From Streptomyces sp. CB02923 (GTDB lineage: Bacteria; Actinomycetota; Actinomycetes; Streptomycetales; Streptomycetaceae), in the NCBI RefSeq assembly GCF_001905005.1, contig NZ_LWKZ01000001.1, positions 623,775-687,774 on the forward strand: DNA of 64,000 bases. The letters run 5' to 3'. The notes beneath the pieces were generated by a model that ran no database searches, had not been told where the DNA came from, and worked only from the letters and a program-made list of their open reading frames with translations. The position numbers and the translations under genes are program-made. Position 1 is the stretch's first letter. Each line of letters begins with the position of its first letter. This document shows, in pieces, positions 7,674-15,957 of the stretch.

Positions 7674-9304
7674 AGGACGGCGTGAACGGCGTCGCGCTCG
7701 CCGTCTTCATCTTCTTCTTCGTGGCCGTCACGGTCATGGGCTTCCTGGCGGCGCGCTGGCGCAAGGCCGAGCAGTCCGACAACCTCGACGAATGGGGCCT
7801 GGGCGGCCGCAGCTTCGGCACCTGGGTGACCTGGTTCCTGCTGGGCGGCGACCTCTACACCGCGTACACCTTCGTCGCCGTGCCCGCGGCGGTCTACGCG
7901 GCGGGCGCGGCCGGGTTCTTCGCGGTCCCGTACACGATCCTCGTCTACCCGCTGATCTTCACCTTCCTGCCGCGCCTGTGGTCGGTCTCGCACAAGCACG
8001 GGTACGTGACCACCTCCGACTTCGTGCGCGGCCGGTTCGGGTCCAAGGGCCTGTCGCTGGCCGTGGCGATCACCGGCATCCTCGCCACGATGCCGTACAT
8101 CGCGCTGCAACTCGTCGGCATCCAGGCCGTCCTGGACGTGATGGGCGTCGGCGGCGGCGAGAACACCCACTGGTTCGTCAAGGATCTGCCGCTGCTGATC
8201 GCCTTCGGCGTGCTGGCGGCGTACACCTACTCCTCCGGGCTGCGGGCGCCCGCGCTGATCGCGTTCGTCAAGGACGGGCTGATCTACCTGGTCATCGTCG
8301 TCGCGATCATCTACATCCCGATCAAGCTGGGCGGCTTCGACCACATCTTCGCGGTCGCCAAGGACACCTTCGCGCAGCCGAATCCGGCGACCGGAAAGCC
8401 GCGCGGCGAACTGGCCAGCGGGCCGAACGCGCAGTGGGCGTACGCGACGCTGGCCCTCGGCTCGGCGCTCGCGCTGTTCATGTACCCGCACTCGATCACC
8501 GCGACGCTGTCCTCCCGCAGCCGCAACGTGATCCGCCGCAACACCACCATCCTGCCGCTGTACTCCCTGATGCTGGGGCTGCTCGCGCTGCTCGGCTTCA
8601 TGGCGGTGGCGGCCGGGATCAAGGTGCAGAACGGGCAGCTGGCGATCCCGCAGCTGTTCGAGGACATGTTCCCCGACTGGTTCACGGGCGTGGCGTTCGC
8701 CGCGATCGGCATCGGCGCGCTGGTACCGGCGGCGATCATGTCCATCGCCGCGGCGAACCTCTTCACCCGCAACATCTACAAGGACTTCCTCAAACCCGGC
8801 GCCACACCGGCGCAGGAACACAAGGTCGCCAAGCTGGTGTCGCTGCTGGTCAAGGTGGGAGCGCTGGTCTTCGTCCTGACGATGGACAAGACCGTCGCCA
8901 TCAACTTCCAGCTGCTGGGCGGCATCTGGATCCTCCAGACGATGCCGGCCCTGGTCGGCGGCCTGTTCACCCGCTGGTTCCACCGGTGGGCGCTGCTGGC
9001 CGGCTGGGCGGTCGGCATGGTCTACGGCACGCTCGCGGCGTACGGGGTGGCCAGCCCCACGCAGGAGCACTTCGGCGGCTCCAGCGCGGAGATTCCCGGC
9101 ATCGGCGAGATCGGCTACATCGGCCTGACCGCGTTCGTCCTGAACGTCCTGGTCACGGTCGTCCTGACGGTGATCCTGCGCGCCACGAAGGCCCCGGACG
9201 GCATCGACGAGACGTCCCCGGAGGACTACACGGCGGACGTCGGCGACAAGGGCGTCCAGGTCGACCTGCCGCCGACGACGGCGGGGGTGCCGGCGGGGCG
9301 CTGA
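7670..9304 (+). CDS. Sodium:solute symporter, monocarboxylate (MctC/MctP-like)
   Basis: 544-residue member of the SSS family with about 13 membrane segments. Conserved stretches include the N-terminal WGLGGRSFGTWVTWFLLGG and the middle region beginning FMYPHSITATLSSRSRNVIR. Relatives take up pyruvate, acetate and propionate with a cation gradient. It follows its DUF3311 partner by a 4-base overlap and ends before a strong terminator. Together with cstA-ybdD next door, this makes two independent short-carboxylate importers side by side; the substrate is inferred from the family. Confidence 0.9.
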   Translation: MKDGVNGVALAVFIFFFVAVTVMGFLAARWRKAEQSDNLDEWGLGGRSFGTWVTWFLLGGDLYTAYTFVAVPAAVYAAGAAGFFAVPYTILVYPLIFTFLPRLWSVSHKHGYVTTSDFVRGRFGSKGLSLAVAITGILATMPYIALQLVGIQAVLDVMGVGGGENTHWFVKDLPLLIAFGVLAAYTYSSGLRAPALIAFVKDGLIYLVIVVAIIYIPIKLGGFDHIFAVAKDTFAQPNPATGKPRGELASGPNAQWAYATLALGSALALFMYPHSITATLSSRSRNVIRRNTTILPLYSLMLGLLALLGFMAVAAGIKVQNGQLAIPQLFEDMFPDWFTGVAFAAIGIGALVPAAIMSIAAANLFTRNIYKDFLKPGATPAQEHKVAKLVSLLVKVGALVFVLTMDKTVAINFQLLGGIWILQTMPALVGGLFTRWFHRWALLAGWAVGMVYGTLAAYGVASPTQEHFGGSSAEIPGIGEIGYIGLTAFVLNVLVTVVLTVILRATKAPDGIDETSPEDYTADVGDKGVQVDLPPTTAGVPAGR

Positions 9305-9328
9305 GACGTCGGAGCGGAGTGTGCGGGT

Positions 9329-9359
9329 GAGCCGCCGTACCCGTGGGGTACGGCGGCTC
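9329..9359 (+). terminator. Terminator after the symporter gene
   Basis: Perfect 14-bp stem, GAGCCGCCGTACCC (9329-9342) and GGGTACGGCGGCTC (9346-9359), with a GTG loop, 25 bases past the symporter stop. It also separates it from the convergent vapC gene. Confidence 0.8.
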
Positions 9360-9379
9360 TCCACGTGCGAGACGGCCGG

Positions 9380-9799
9380 TCAGTCGGCCGTTCCCGCAGG
9401 TACCACCCACTCGACGGGCTGGCCCGTGGCTTTGGCGATCAGATCGAAGTCGCCGTCGTAGTGCAGGACGGTGAGACCGTGACGCTCCGCCGTGGCCGCG
9501 ATGAGCAGGTCGGGGAGCGAGACAGCACGGTGTTCGTTGCGGTGCGCCAGAGCGTTCTGGACCTCGATCGCCCGCCCGATGATGTCGTCGTTCGTCGCGA
9601 ACCACTCGAACGCCCGGCGCCGGTCCTGGAGCAGGTCGTGCTCCGCGCCATTGCGTGCGCTGTAGAGCATCTCCAGATCGATCACGCCCGTCGTGCCGAC
9701 GAGCCCCCGGATGATCAGGGGCTCCAGCGCCGCGCGCACAGCGGGCTTGGCCACACGCGCCCAGACACTCTTGTCGACCAGGTACCTCGCTACCGCCAC
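9380..9799 (-). CDS. vapC: PIN-domain ribonuclease toxin (VapC family)
   Basis: 139-residue PIN-domain protein. The acidic metal-binding residues are in place: D9 in YLVDKSVWARV, E43 in IDLEMLYSA, an aspartate in LPDLLIAATAERHG and D117 in LHYDGDFD. VapC toxins cut tRNA or rRNA and are kept silent by a bound antitoxin. The start overlaps the end of the antitoxin gene by 10 bases, the usual order (antitoxin first). The target RNA cannot be told from sequence. Confidence 0.88.
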   Translation of the reverse strand: MAVARYLVDKSVWARVAKPAVRAALEPLIIRGLVGTTGVIDLEMLYSARNGAEHDLLQDRRRAFEWFATNDDIIGRAIEVQNALAHRNEHRAVSLPDLLIAATAERHGLTVLHYDGDFDLIAKATGQPVEWVVPAGTAD

Positions 9800-9996
9800 G
9801 CTTCGGCCATCACTTCCGGGTCACCGAGGTCGGGCAGCGCACCGGAAGCCAGTTCGTCGAGGTGACGGAGCTGCGTATCGGTCGCCACCAGACGTCGCAG
9901 CGCCTCGTTGACGGTCGCGCGCTTGGTCGTGGTGCCCAGTATTTTCGCTGCCTGGCGCACCAGCGAGTCGTCGAGGTCGATTTGCGTCGCAGTCAT
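9790..9996 (-). CDS. vapB: VapB-type antitoxin
   Basis: 68-residue DNA-binding antitoxin. The N-terminal half (TQIDLDDSLVRQAAKILGTTTKRATVNEALRR) has the ribbon-helix-helix pattern of VapB antitoxins of type II VapBC pairs. The C-terminal half, rich in acidic and hydrophobic residues, would wrap the toxin. It is the first gene of the two-gene operon, and a long inverted repeat directly upstream is a good candidate for the operator bound by the VapBC complex. Confidence 0.87.
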   Translation of the reverse strand: MTATQIDLDDSLVRQAAKILGTTTKRATVNEALRRLVATDTQLRHLDELASGALPDLGDPEVMAEAWR

Positions 9997-10007
9997 GACC
10001 CACTCCG

Positions 10008-10063
10008 TTTGTATGCACCTTGAAAGGCAGCCGATACATCCAGGTTCCTTTCAAGAATACAAA
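10008..10063 (-). promoter_or_regulatory. Inverted-repeat operator upstream of vapBC
   Basis: Left arm TTTGTATGCACCTTGAAAGG (10008-10027) and right arm CCTTTCAAGAATACAAA (10047-10063) are near-perfect inverted copies with a small indel, 12 bases upstream of vapB. The AT-rich content contrasts with the surroundings. It is the likely autoregulatory operator and promoter. Confidence 0.6.
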
Positions 10064-10091
10064 GAAACCGGCGACCGGCCAATCCCGCGCC

Positions 10092-11453
10092 CTACGGCGC
10101 CACCCTCGACACGAACACGTCCGGCGCCCCGTTCGTGTCGCCCACGACCAGGTTCGGCGCGTCGGAGTCGAAGGCGACGAGGCGGCCGGTGGCGTCGGTG
10201 GAGGCGCTGGAGGAGTAGCCCAGGGCCAGTGTGCCGTCGGCGGCCCGGCTGACCTGCTCGATCACGCCGGTCCGCATGTCCCGGACGAAGATGTCCTCCG
10301 TGCCGTTGGTGTCGCCCCGCACCAGGTCCGGAACCGAGGACTCGAAGAACAGGCGGCGGTTGTCCGCGGACAGGACGCCGTGGTTGGAGCGGCCCTCCTG
10401 CGTCTGTTTGCCGTCGTAGGTGTACGTCACCTTCTCCGTCGTGCCCTTGACGAGGTCGCGTACGAACAGGTCCGCGCGGCCCGTCGGATGGCCGGGCACC
10501 ACGTCCCCGTACTGGCTGGAGAAGACCGCGTAGCGGCCGTCGGGGCTGAGGGAGGCGTTCCAGGCGCCGACCGTCTCACCGGTCGAACTGAGGCTCGCCA
10601 CGCTCGTGCGGCCGGTGTCCAGGTCGTGCAGGAAGAACGGGTAGCTGTGCGGTCTGCGCGGGTCGGCCTCGTCGCGGAGGGCCGGGGCGGACTGCGGGGG
10701 CAGGTTCCGTGCCTTGGAGGTGAAGCCGACCCTGCGGCCGTCGTAGCTGATCACCGGGTTGGCGGAGGGGCCGGCGGCCTGCTCGCCGCCGGTGACGGAG
10801 ACGCTGACCCGGGTCACGGTGCCGGTCCGCCGGTCGCGGACGAAGATGTCCTGGGCACCGTTGGTGTCGCCGGGCACCAGGTCCTCGCGGCTGGAGGCGA
10901 ACGCCACATACCGGCCGTTGGCGCTGATCACCGGCATCTGGGCGCCCTGCTTGCCCTGCGGGGGACGTCCGTCGAGGGTCACGCTCTCGGTCCGTCCGGT
11001 CCGGCGGTCGTGGACGAAGATGTCGGTGTCGGCGTTGGTGTCGCCCGGCACGAGGTTGGCCGCGCCGGACCCGAAGGCGACGTACCGGCCGTCGGCACTG
11101 AGGGAGGGCGAGAACGAGTAGGAGTCGGCCTGCGTTCCGTCGCTCGCCACGTTGACGCGCTGGACGGCGCCCGTCTTCAGGTCCTTCACGAAGATGTCGG
11201 ACTGCCCGTTGGTGTCACCGGGCACAAGGTCGGTGGCGGCGGAGACGAAGGTGACGAAGCGGCCGTCGGCGCTGATCGCCGAGCCGGACGAGCCGTCGTT
11301 GGCCTGGGCGCCGTGGGCGGCGACGCTGACGCGTTCGGTGCCGTGCTGCGGCGCGGGCTGGGCGCCGGCCGTCGTGGCGGGCAGCAGCGCGGCGAGCGCG
11401 CACGCGCCCGTCACGGCGGCGAGTCTTCGTGCGGTGGTGCGGGTGGTCCTCAT
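10092..11453 (-). CDS. Secreted seven-bladed PD40/TolB-like propeller protein A
   Basis: 453-residue protein from ATG 11453, behind GGAGGGG. A Sec signal peptide (RRLAAVTGACALAALLPATTAGAQ) is followed by seven repeats, each with SADGRYVAF then a loop LVPGDTNGxxDIFVxD. These are PD40/WD40-like blades, and the Asp/Asn-rich loop resembles a calcium-binding turn. In the fourth repeat this loop is replaced by a Pro/Arg-rich stretch. The function is unknown; such propellers usually bind other proteins or glycans outside the cell. It is followed upstream by a tandem paralogue with the same layout. An upstream in-frame ATG (11588) is less likely as start because the signal peptide begins at 11453. 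Confidence 0.85.
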   Translation of the reverse strand: MRTTRTTARRLAAVTGACALAALLPATTAGAQPAPQHGTERVSVAAHGAQANDGSSGSAISADGRFVTFVSAATDLVPGDTNGQSDIFVKDLKTGAVQRVNVASDGTQADSYSFSPSLSADGRYVAFGSGAANLVPGDTNADTDIFVHDRRTGRTESVTLDGRPPQGKQGAQMPVISANGRYVAFASSREDLVPGDTNGAQDIFVRDRRTGTVTRVSVSVTGGEQAAGPSANPVISYDGRRVGFTSKARNLPPQSAPALRDEADPRRPHSYPFFLHDLDTGRTSVASLSSTGETVGAWNASLSPDGRYAVFSSQYGDVVPGHPTGRADLFVRDLVKGTTEKVTYTYDGKQTQEGRSNHGVLSADNRRLFFESSVPDLVRGDTNGTEDIFVRDMRTGVIEQVSRAADGTLALGYSSSASTDATGRLVAFDSDAPNLVVGDTNGAPDVFVSRVAP

Positions 11454-11538
11454 GGTCGGTTCCCCTCCTGGTCGGTGCGCCGGTGTCCGGGTGGTGCCGG
11501 TGCGCGCCGGTTCTGTCCGCGCGCCCGGCACCGGTACG

Positions 11539-12885
11539 TCAGTGCTGGAGCCGACGGACGAAGACGTCGCCCGTCCCGTTCGTGTCACCGGGCACCAGCC
11601 CGTCGTCGCGCGAGTCGAAGGCCGCCAGTTGTCCGGTGGCGTCGGGTGCCGCGATGTTCGTCCAGGACGCCGACTGGCCGCCGTCCGCGCCGACGTTGAT
11701 CCGCTCGACCCGCCCGGTCCGCAGGTCGCGGACGAAGCCGTCCACCTGGCCGTTGGTGTCGCCGGGCACCAGGTTGGCGGCCGCGGAGGTGAAGAAGAGC
11801 CGCCGGTTGTCGGCGCTGAGCCGCCCGTCGGAGGACCAGCCGTCGCCCTGGGAGCCGTCGTGGGCGCGGGACAGCAGTCGGGTGGTGCCCTGTTCCAGGT
11901 CGCGGGCGAAGAGGTCGTACGTGCCGTTGGTGTCGCCCGGCACCACGTCCGCGGCCACGGCGGAGAAGACCGCGTACCGCCCGTCGGGGCTGAGCCGGGG
12001 GAACGGCGACACGCCGACGACGGCGTCCGTGGTGCTCAGGCTCGCCGCCCGGGTCCGCCCGGTGGCCAGGTCGTGGACGTACATGGGGTCCTGCGGCGGC
12101 GGGCGGCGGAGGCCGGGCCCGGCGGGAGTGAGATTCGTCGCCTTCGAGGTGAACGCCACCCGGCGGCCGTCGGCGCTGATCGACGGGAAGGCGGACGCGG
12201 CGTCCGTCTGGGTGCCGTCACCCGCCACGCTGACCCGCCGCGTCGTTCCCTTCTGCACATCGTGGACGAAGATGTCCAGGCGCTCGTTGGTGTCGCCGGG
12301 TACCAGGTCCGGGCGGTAGGAGCCGAAGGCGAGGCGCTGGCCGTCGCCGCTGATCGCGAAGTTCTGGACGCCGTATCCGTACGGGGACTTCCCGGGGCCC
12401 GCCGTGGGGCTCACGGTGCGCCCGGTGCGGCGGTCGTGGACGAAGACGTCGCCCTCGCCGTTGGTGTCGCCGGGCACCAGGTTCGCCGCGCCGGAGTAGA
12501 AGGCCACATACCGGCCGTCGGCGCTGATCTCGGGCGAGCCGGAGAGGCCGTCGCCGAGGGTGCCGTCACTGCCGACGCTGACCAGGTCGACCTTTCCCGT
12601 CCGTAAATCCTTGACGTAGACGTCCTGGTGGCCGTTGGTGTCGGCGGGTCCCAGATTGGTGGCTTCCGAGCTGAATGCCACGAACCGCCCGTTCGCGCTG
12701 AGCTTCGGATCGCCTGAAAAACCGTTTCCCTGCGTGCCGTCCGCGGCAACGCTCACCCGCTCGGTGGCCGGAGCCGCCGGGTTCGCGGCAACGGCCGCCG
12801 CGGGCAGCACCCCCGCCACGACGCACGCCCCCGCCAGCAGACCCACGACGCGCACGGCGCCACGCCCCGCACCGCTTCTTCGCAT
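11539..12885 (-). CDS. Secreted seven-bladed PD40/TolB-like propeller protein B
   Basis: 448-residue paralogue of the next gene downstream. ATG 12885 is preceded by GGGGGGAG. A signal peptide (VRVVGLLAGACVVAGVLPAAAVA) is followed by seven blades with the same SADGRYVAF / PGDTNGxxDVFVxD pattern, and again the fourth blade has lost the Asp-rich loop. The two genes lie 85 bases apart in the same direction, consistent with a duplication of an already fourth-blade-modified ancestor. It is divergent from nrdAB. No catalytic motif is visible. Confidence 0.85.
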   Translation of the reverse strand: MRRSGAGRGAVRVVGLLAGACVVAGVLPAAAVAANPAAPATERVSVAADGTQGNGFSGDPKLSANGRFVAFSSEATNLGPADTNGHQDVYVKDLRTGKVDLVSVGSDGTLGDGLSGSPEISADGRYVAFYSGAANLVPGDTNGEGDVFVHDRRTGRTVSPTAGPGKSPYGYGVQNFAISGDGQRLAFGSYRPDLVPGDTNERLDIFVHDVQKGTTRRVSVAGDGTQTDAASAFPSISADGRRVAFTSKATNLTPAGPGLRRPPPQDPMYVHDLATGRTRAASLSTTDAVVGVSPFPRLSPDGRYAVFSAVAADVVPGDTNGTYDLFARDLEQGTTRLLSRAHDGSQGDGWSSDGRLSADNRRLFFTSAAANLVPGDTNGQVDGFVRDLRTGRVERINVGADGGQSASWTNIAAPDATGQLAAFDSRDDGLVPGDTNGTGDVFVRRLQH

Positions 12886-13181
12886 GTCTCCCCCCTCACA
12901 CTTGTCCCCCACCCGCCCCGCCGGCCGACGGAGCAGACAAGGAGCCAATACGCTTCAGGAGTCCCGGTCAACGCATCAGGGACATTCCGCGCCACCAATA
13001 CGCCCCCTGCATCAGCCCCCGTCCAGGCCGCCCCGAACGGCCCGGGAACGGCCTCGGAACACCCCGGGAACGGCCTGCCGGCCGCCTCATGACACCCTCT
13101 TCGAGGCCCCCGAACACCCCCGGGAACACGCCCGGAACGCCCGCCGAATACCACGGCTCCGGACAACCCCTCGCCAACGCG

Positions 13182-13228
13182 ACACAAGATATGGGGGTGG
13201 GTGCACGAGGCGGCACAAGATGTATGCT
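13182..13228 (+). promoter_or_regulatory. NrdR box pair and nrdAB promoter
   Basis: Two copies of CACAAGAT (13183-13190 and 13214-13221) start exactly 31 bp apart, three helical turns, as in tandem NrdR boxes. The 16-base boxes are ACACAAGATATGGGGG (13182) and GCACAAGATGTATGCT (13213). The second overlaps a -10-like TATGCT (13223-13228), so bound NrdR would block RNA polymerase. The inferred start of transcription, about 13235, coincides with the 5' edge of the riboswitch. Confidence 0.75.
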
Positions 13229-13338
13229 CGTGCTCGCTGTCGTCGCAGGGGAATCCGGTGCGAATCCGGAACTGTCCCGCAACGGTGTACGAAGTGCGCA
13301 AACCGCACCCGTGAGTCCGAAGACCTGCCCACAGCACG
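13229..13338 (+). ncRNA. Cobalamin (adenosylcobalamin) riboswitch
   Basis: The leader has the conserved aptamer blocks in order: GGGGAATCCGGTGCGAATCC (13248-13267), ACTGTCCCGCAACGGTG (13271-13287) and GTGAGTCCGAAGACCTGCC (13311-13329). A closing stem CGTGCT/AGCACG (13229-13234 with 13333-13338) frames it. In Streptomyces this riboswitch shuts off class Ia reductase when B12 is present, because a B12-dependent class II enzyme can then be used. About 165 bases separate it from the nrdA start, enough for an expression platform. Confidence 0.95.
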
Positions 13339-13503
13339 CCCGCGCCAGGACCGGCGCGGTCGTCGATACGTCCGGGTCTCGCGGGTTGGACCGGTGGACG
13401 CTGCGCGGTGTGCCCGCGCGCCCCTTGCCGTGCCGGGGGTGCCGCACGCCCGCACGCGGCCTCCGCTCCCCCTGGGCCCCCGCCGAGTGAGGGAGAGCAG
13501 CAC

Positions 13504-15957
13504 GTGACCATCGCGCCAACGGAGCCCGCAGCAGCCGAGCAGGTCGTGCAGCCCGCGAAGGACACGCAGCCCCGGCAGGGCACCGGCGGCCAGGCCGCGG
13601 ACGGCCCCGGCGCCGCCCTGCTGCGCACGCTGACCGACCTCACCGCCGACCTGCCCGCCACCGACCCGGGCAAGATCGCCGCCGCCGCGCTGCGCGGCCG
13701 CCACCCCGGCTCCGACGAGGCCGAGCTGCGCTCGCTGGCCATGGAGGCCGCGGCGGGCCTGATCGGCGACGAGCCGCAGTACTCCAAGCTGGCCGCCCGC
13801 CTGCTGACCCGCGCCATCGCGGAGGAGGCGGCCGCGGAGGGGGCCGTCGCCTTCTCGGCCTCCGTCGCCACCGGGCACCGCGAGGGCCTGATCGCCGACG
13901 CCACGGCGGAGTTCGTACGGACCCACGCGGCCCGCCTGGACGAGCTGGTCGAGCGCGCCCTGGCGGACGGCGCCGACGACCGGTTCGGCTACTTCGGCCT
14001 GCGCACCCTGCACTCCCGCTACCTGCTGCGCCACCCGATCACCCGCCAGGTCGTCGAGACCCCGCAGCACTTCCTGCTGCGCGTGGCCTGCGGCCTGGCC
14101 GAGGACCACAGCGAGCGGGCCCTGGACGACGTCGCCGAGCTGTACCGCCTGACCAGCTCGCTGTCGTACCTGCCCTCCTCGCCCACCCTGTTCAACTCCG
14201 GCACCCGGCACCCGCAGATGTCCTCCTGCTACCTGCTGGACTCCCCGCTGGACGAGCTGGACTCGATCTACGACCGCTACCACCAGGTGGCGCGCCTGTC
14301 GAAGCACGCCGGCGGCATCGGGCTGTCGTACTCCCGGGTCCGCGCCCGCGGCTCGCTGATCCGCGGCACCAACGGCCACTCCAACGGCATCGTGCCGTTC
14401 CTGCGCACGCTGGACGCCTCGGTCGCGGCCGTGAACCAGGGCGGCCGGCGCAAGGGCGCCGCCTGCGTCTACCTGGAGACCTGGCACGCGGACCTGGAGG
14501 AGTTCCTGGAGCTGCGCGACAACACGGGCGAGGAGGCCCGGCGCACCCACAACCTGAACATCGCGCACTGGATCCCCGACGAGTTCATGCGCCGCGTCGA
14601 GGCCGACGCCGACTGGTCGCTGTTCTCCCCCAGCGACGCGCCCGAGCTGGTCGACCTGTACGGCGACGAGTTCGACGCCGCGTACCGCAAGGCGGAGGCC
14701 GAGGGCCGCGCCGCCAAGCAGGTCCCGGCCCGCGTCCTGTACTCGCGGATGATGCGCACCCTCGCGCAGACCGGCAACGGCTGGATGACCTTCAAGGACG
14801 CCGCCAACCGCACCGCGAACCAGACCGCCGAGCCCGGCAAGGTCGTGCACTCCTCGAACCTGTGCACCGAGATCCTGGAGGTCACCGACGACGGCGAGAC
14901 CGCCGTCTGCAACCTCGGCTCGGTCAACCTCGCCGCCCACCTGGGCAACGAGGCCGACGGCTGGGAGGAGGCCATGGACTGGGAGCGGCTGGACGCCACC
15001 GTCCGTACGGCGGTGGCCTTCCTGGACCGCGTGGTGGACATCAACTTCTACCCGACCGAGCAGGCCGGCACCTCCAACTCCCGCTGGCGCCCGGTGGGCC
15101 TGGGCCTGATGGGCCTGCAGGACGTCTTCTTCCGGCTGCGGCTGGGCTTCGACTCGCCCGAGGCGCGGGAGCTGTCCACCCGCATCTCCGAGCGGATCAT
15201 GCTCGCGGCGTACGAGGCGTCCGCCGACCTCGCCGAGCGGCACGGCCCGCACCCGGCCTGGTCCGCGACCCGTACGGCCCGGGGCGTGCTGCACCCCGAC
15301 CACTACCCGAACGCCGAGCCGCGCTGGGCGGACCGCTGGACGGCGCTGCGTGCCCGTATCGCGGCGACCGGTATGCGCAACTCGCTGCTGCTGGCCATCG
15401 CGCCGACCGCCACCATCGCCTCCATCGCGGGCGTGTACGAGTGCATCGAGCCGCAGGTCTCGAACCTGTTCAAGCGCGAGACGCTGTCGGGCGAGTTCCT
15501 CCAGGTCAACGCGTACCTGATCGAGGAGCTGAAGGCGCTGGGCCTGTGGGACGCCCGCACCCGTGACGCACTGCGCGAGGCCAACGGCTCGGTGCAGGAG
15601 CTGGACTGGATTCCCGCCGAGACGCGCGCGCTGTACCGCACGGCGTGGGAGATCCCGCAGCGCGCGCTGATCGACATGGCGGCGGACCGTACGCCCTACC
15701 TCGACCAGAGCCAGTCGCTGAACCTGTTCATGGCGTCGCCGACCATCGGCAAGCTCAGCTCGATGTACGCGTACGCCTGGAAGCGCGGCATCAAGACCAC
15801 GTACTACCTCCGCTCGCGTCCGGCGACCCGTATCGCCCAGTCCGCGCGCGGCACGGGCGGAAGCGCGCAGACCGCTCCCGTCCCCGCTCAGGCGGCCGAT
15901 CCCGAGGCCGTCGCCTGCTCCCTGGAAAACCCCGAGTCCTGCGAGGCATGCCAGTAA
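13504..15957 (+). CDS. nrdA: Ribonucleoside-diphosphate reductase class Ia, alpha subunit
   Basis: 817-residue catalytic subunit reducing ribonucleotides to deoxyribonucleotides. GTG 13504 follows AGGGAGAG. The active-site pieces are present: the redox cysteine in PQMSSCYLLDS, the radical-site segment SSNLCTEILEV, PTATIASIAGVYECIEPQ, and the C-terminal shuttle pair CEACQ. The N-terminal region, about 100 residues, is only loosely conserved. It is followed by nrdB with a one-base TAATG overlap. Expression is set by the upstream riboswitch and NrdR boxes. Confidence 0.97.
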   Translation: MTIAPTEPAAAEQVVQPAKDTQPRQGTGGQAADGPGAALLRTLTDLTADLPATDPGKIAAAALRGRHPGSDEAELRSLAMEAAAGLIGDEPQYSKLAARLLTRAIAEEAAAEGAVAFSASVATGHREGLIADATAEFVRTHAARLDELVERALADGADDRFGYFGLRTLHSRYLLRHPITRQVVETPQHFLLRVACGLAEDHSERALDDVAELYRLTSSLSYLPSSPTLFNSGTRHPQMSSCYLLDSPLDELDSIYDRYHQVARLSKHAGGIGLSYSRVRARGSLIRGTNGHSNGIVPFLRTLDASVAAVNQGGRRKGAACVYLETWHADLEEFLELRDNTGEEARRTHNLNIAHWIPDEFMRRVEADADWSLFSPSDAPELVDLYGDEFDAAYRKAEAEGRAAKQVPARVLYSRMMRTLAQTGNGWMTFKDAANRTANQTAEPGKVVHSSNLCTEILEVTDDGETAVCNLGSVNLAAHLGNEADGWEEAMDWERLDATVRTAVAFLDRVVDINFYPTEQAGTSNSRWRPVGLGLMGLQDVFFRLRLGFDSPEARELSTRISERIMLAAYEASADLAERHGPHPAWSATRTARGVLHPDHYPNAEPRWADRWTALRARIAATGMRNSLLLAIAPTATIASIAGVYECIEPQVSNLFKRETLSGEFLQVNAYLIEELKALGLWDARTRDALREANGSVQELDWIPAETRALYRTAWEIPQRALIDMAADRTPYLDQSQSLNLFMASPTIGKLSSMYAYAWKRGIKTTYYLRSRPATRIAQSARGTGGSAQTAPVPAQAADPEAVACSLENPESCEACQ

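Noticed and set aside
7619..9364. Minus-strand open frame of 581 codons across the symporter
   Set aside because: Same type of shadow with Arg/Asp/Gly/Gln-rich composition; the symporter on the plus strand explains the region.
10020..11699. Plus-strand 559-codon frame opposite the propeller genes
   Set aside because: Valine/Gly/Arg-rich reverse-complement shadow of repeated blade sequences; no ribosome site or domain.
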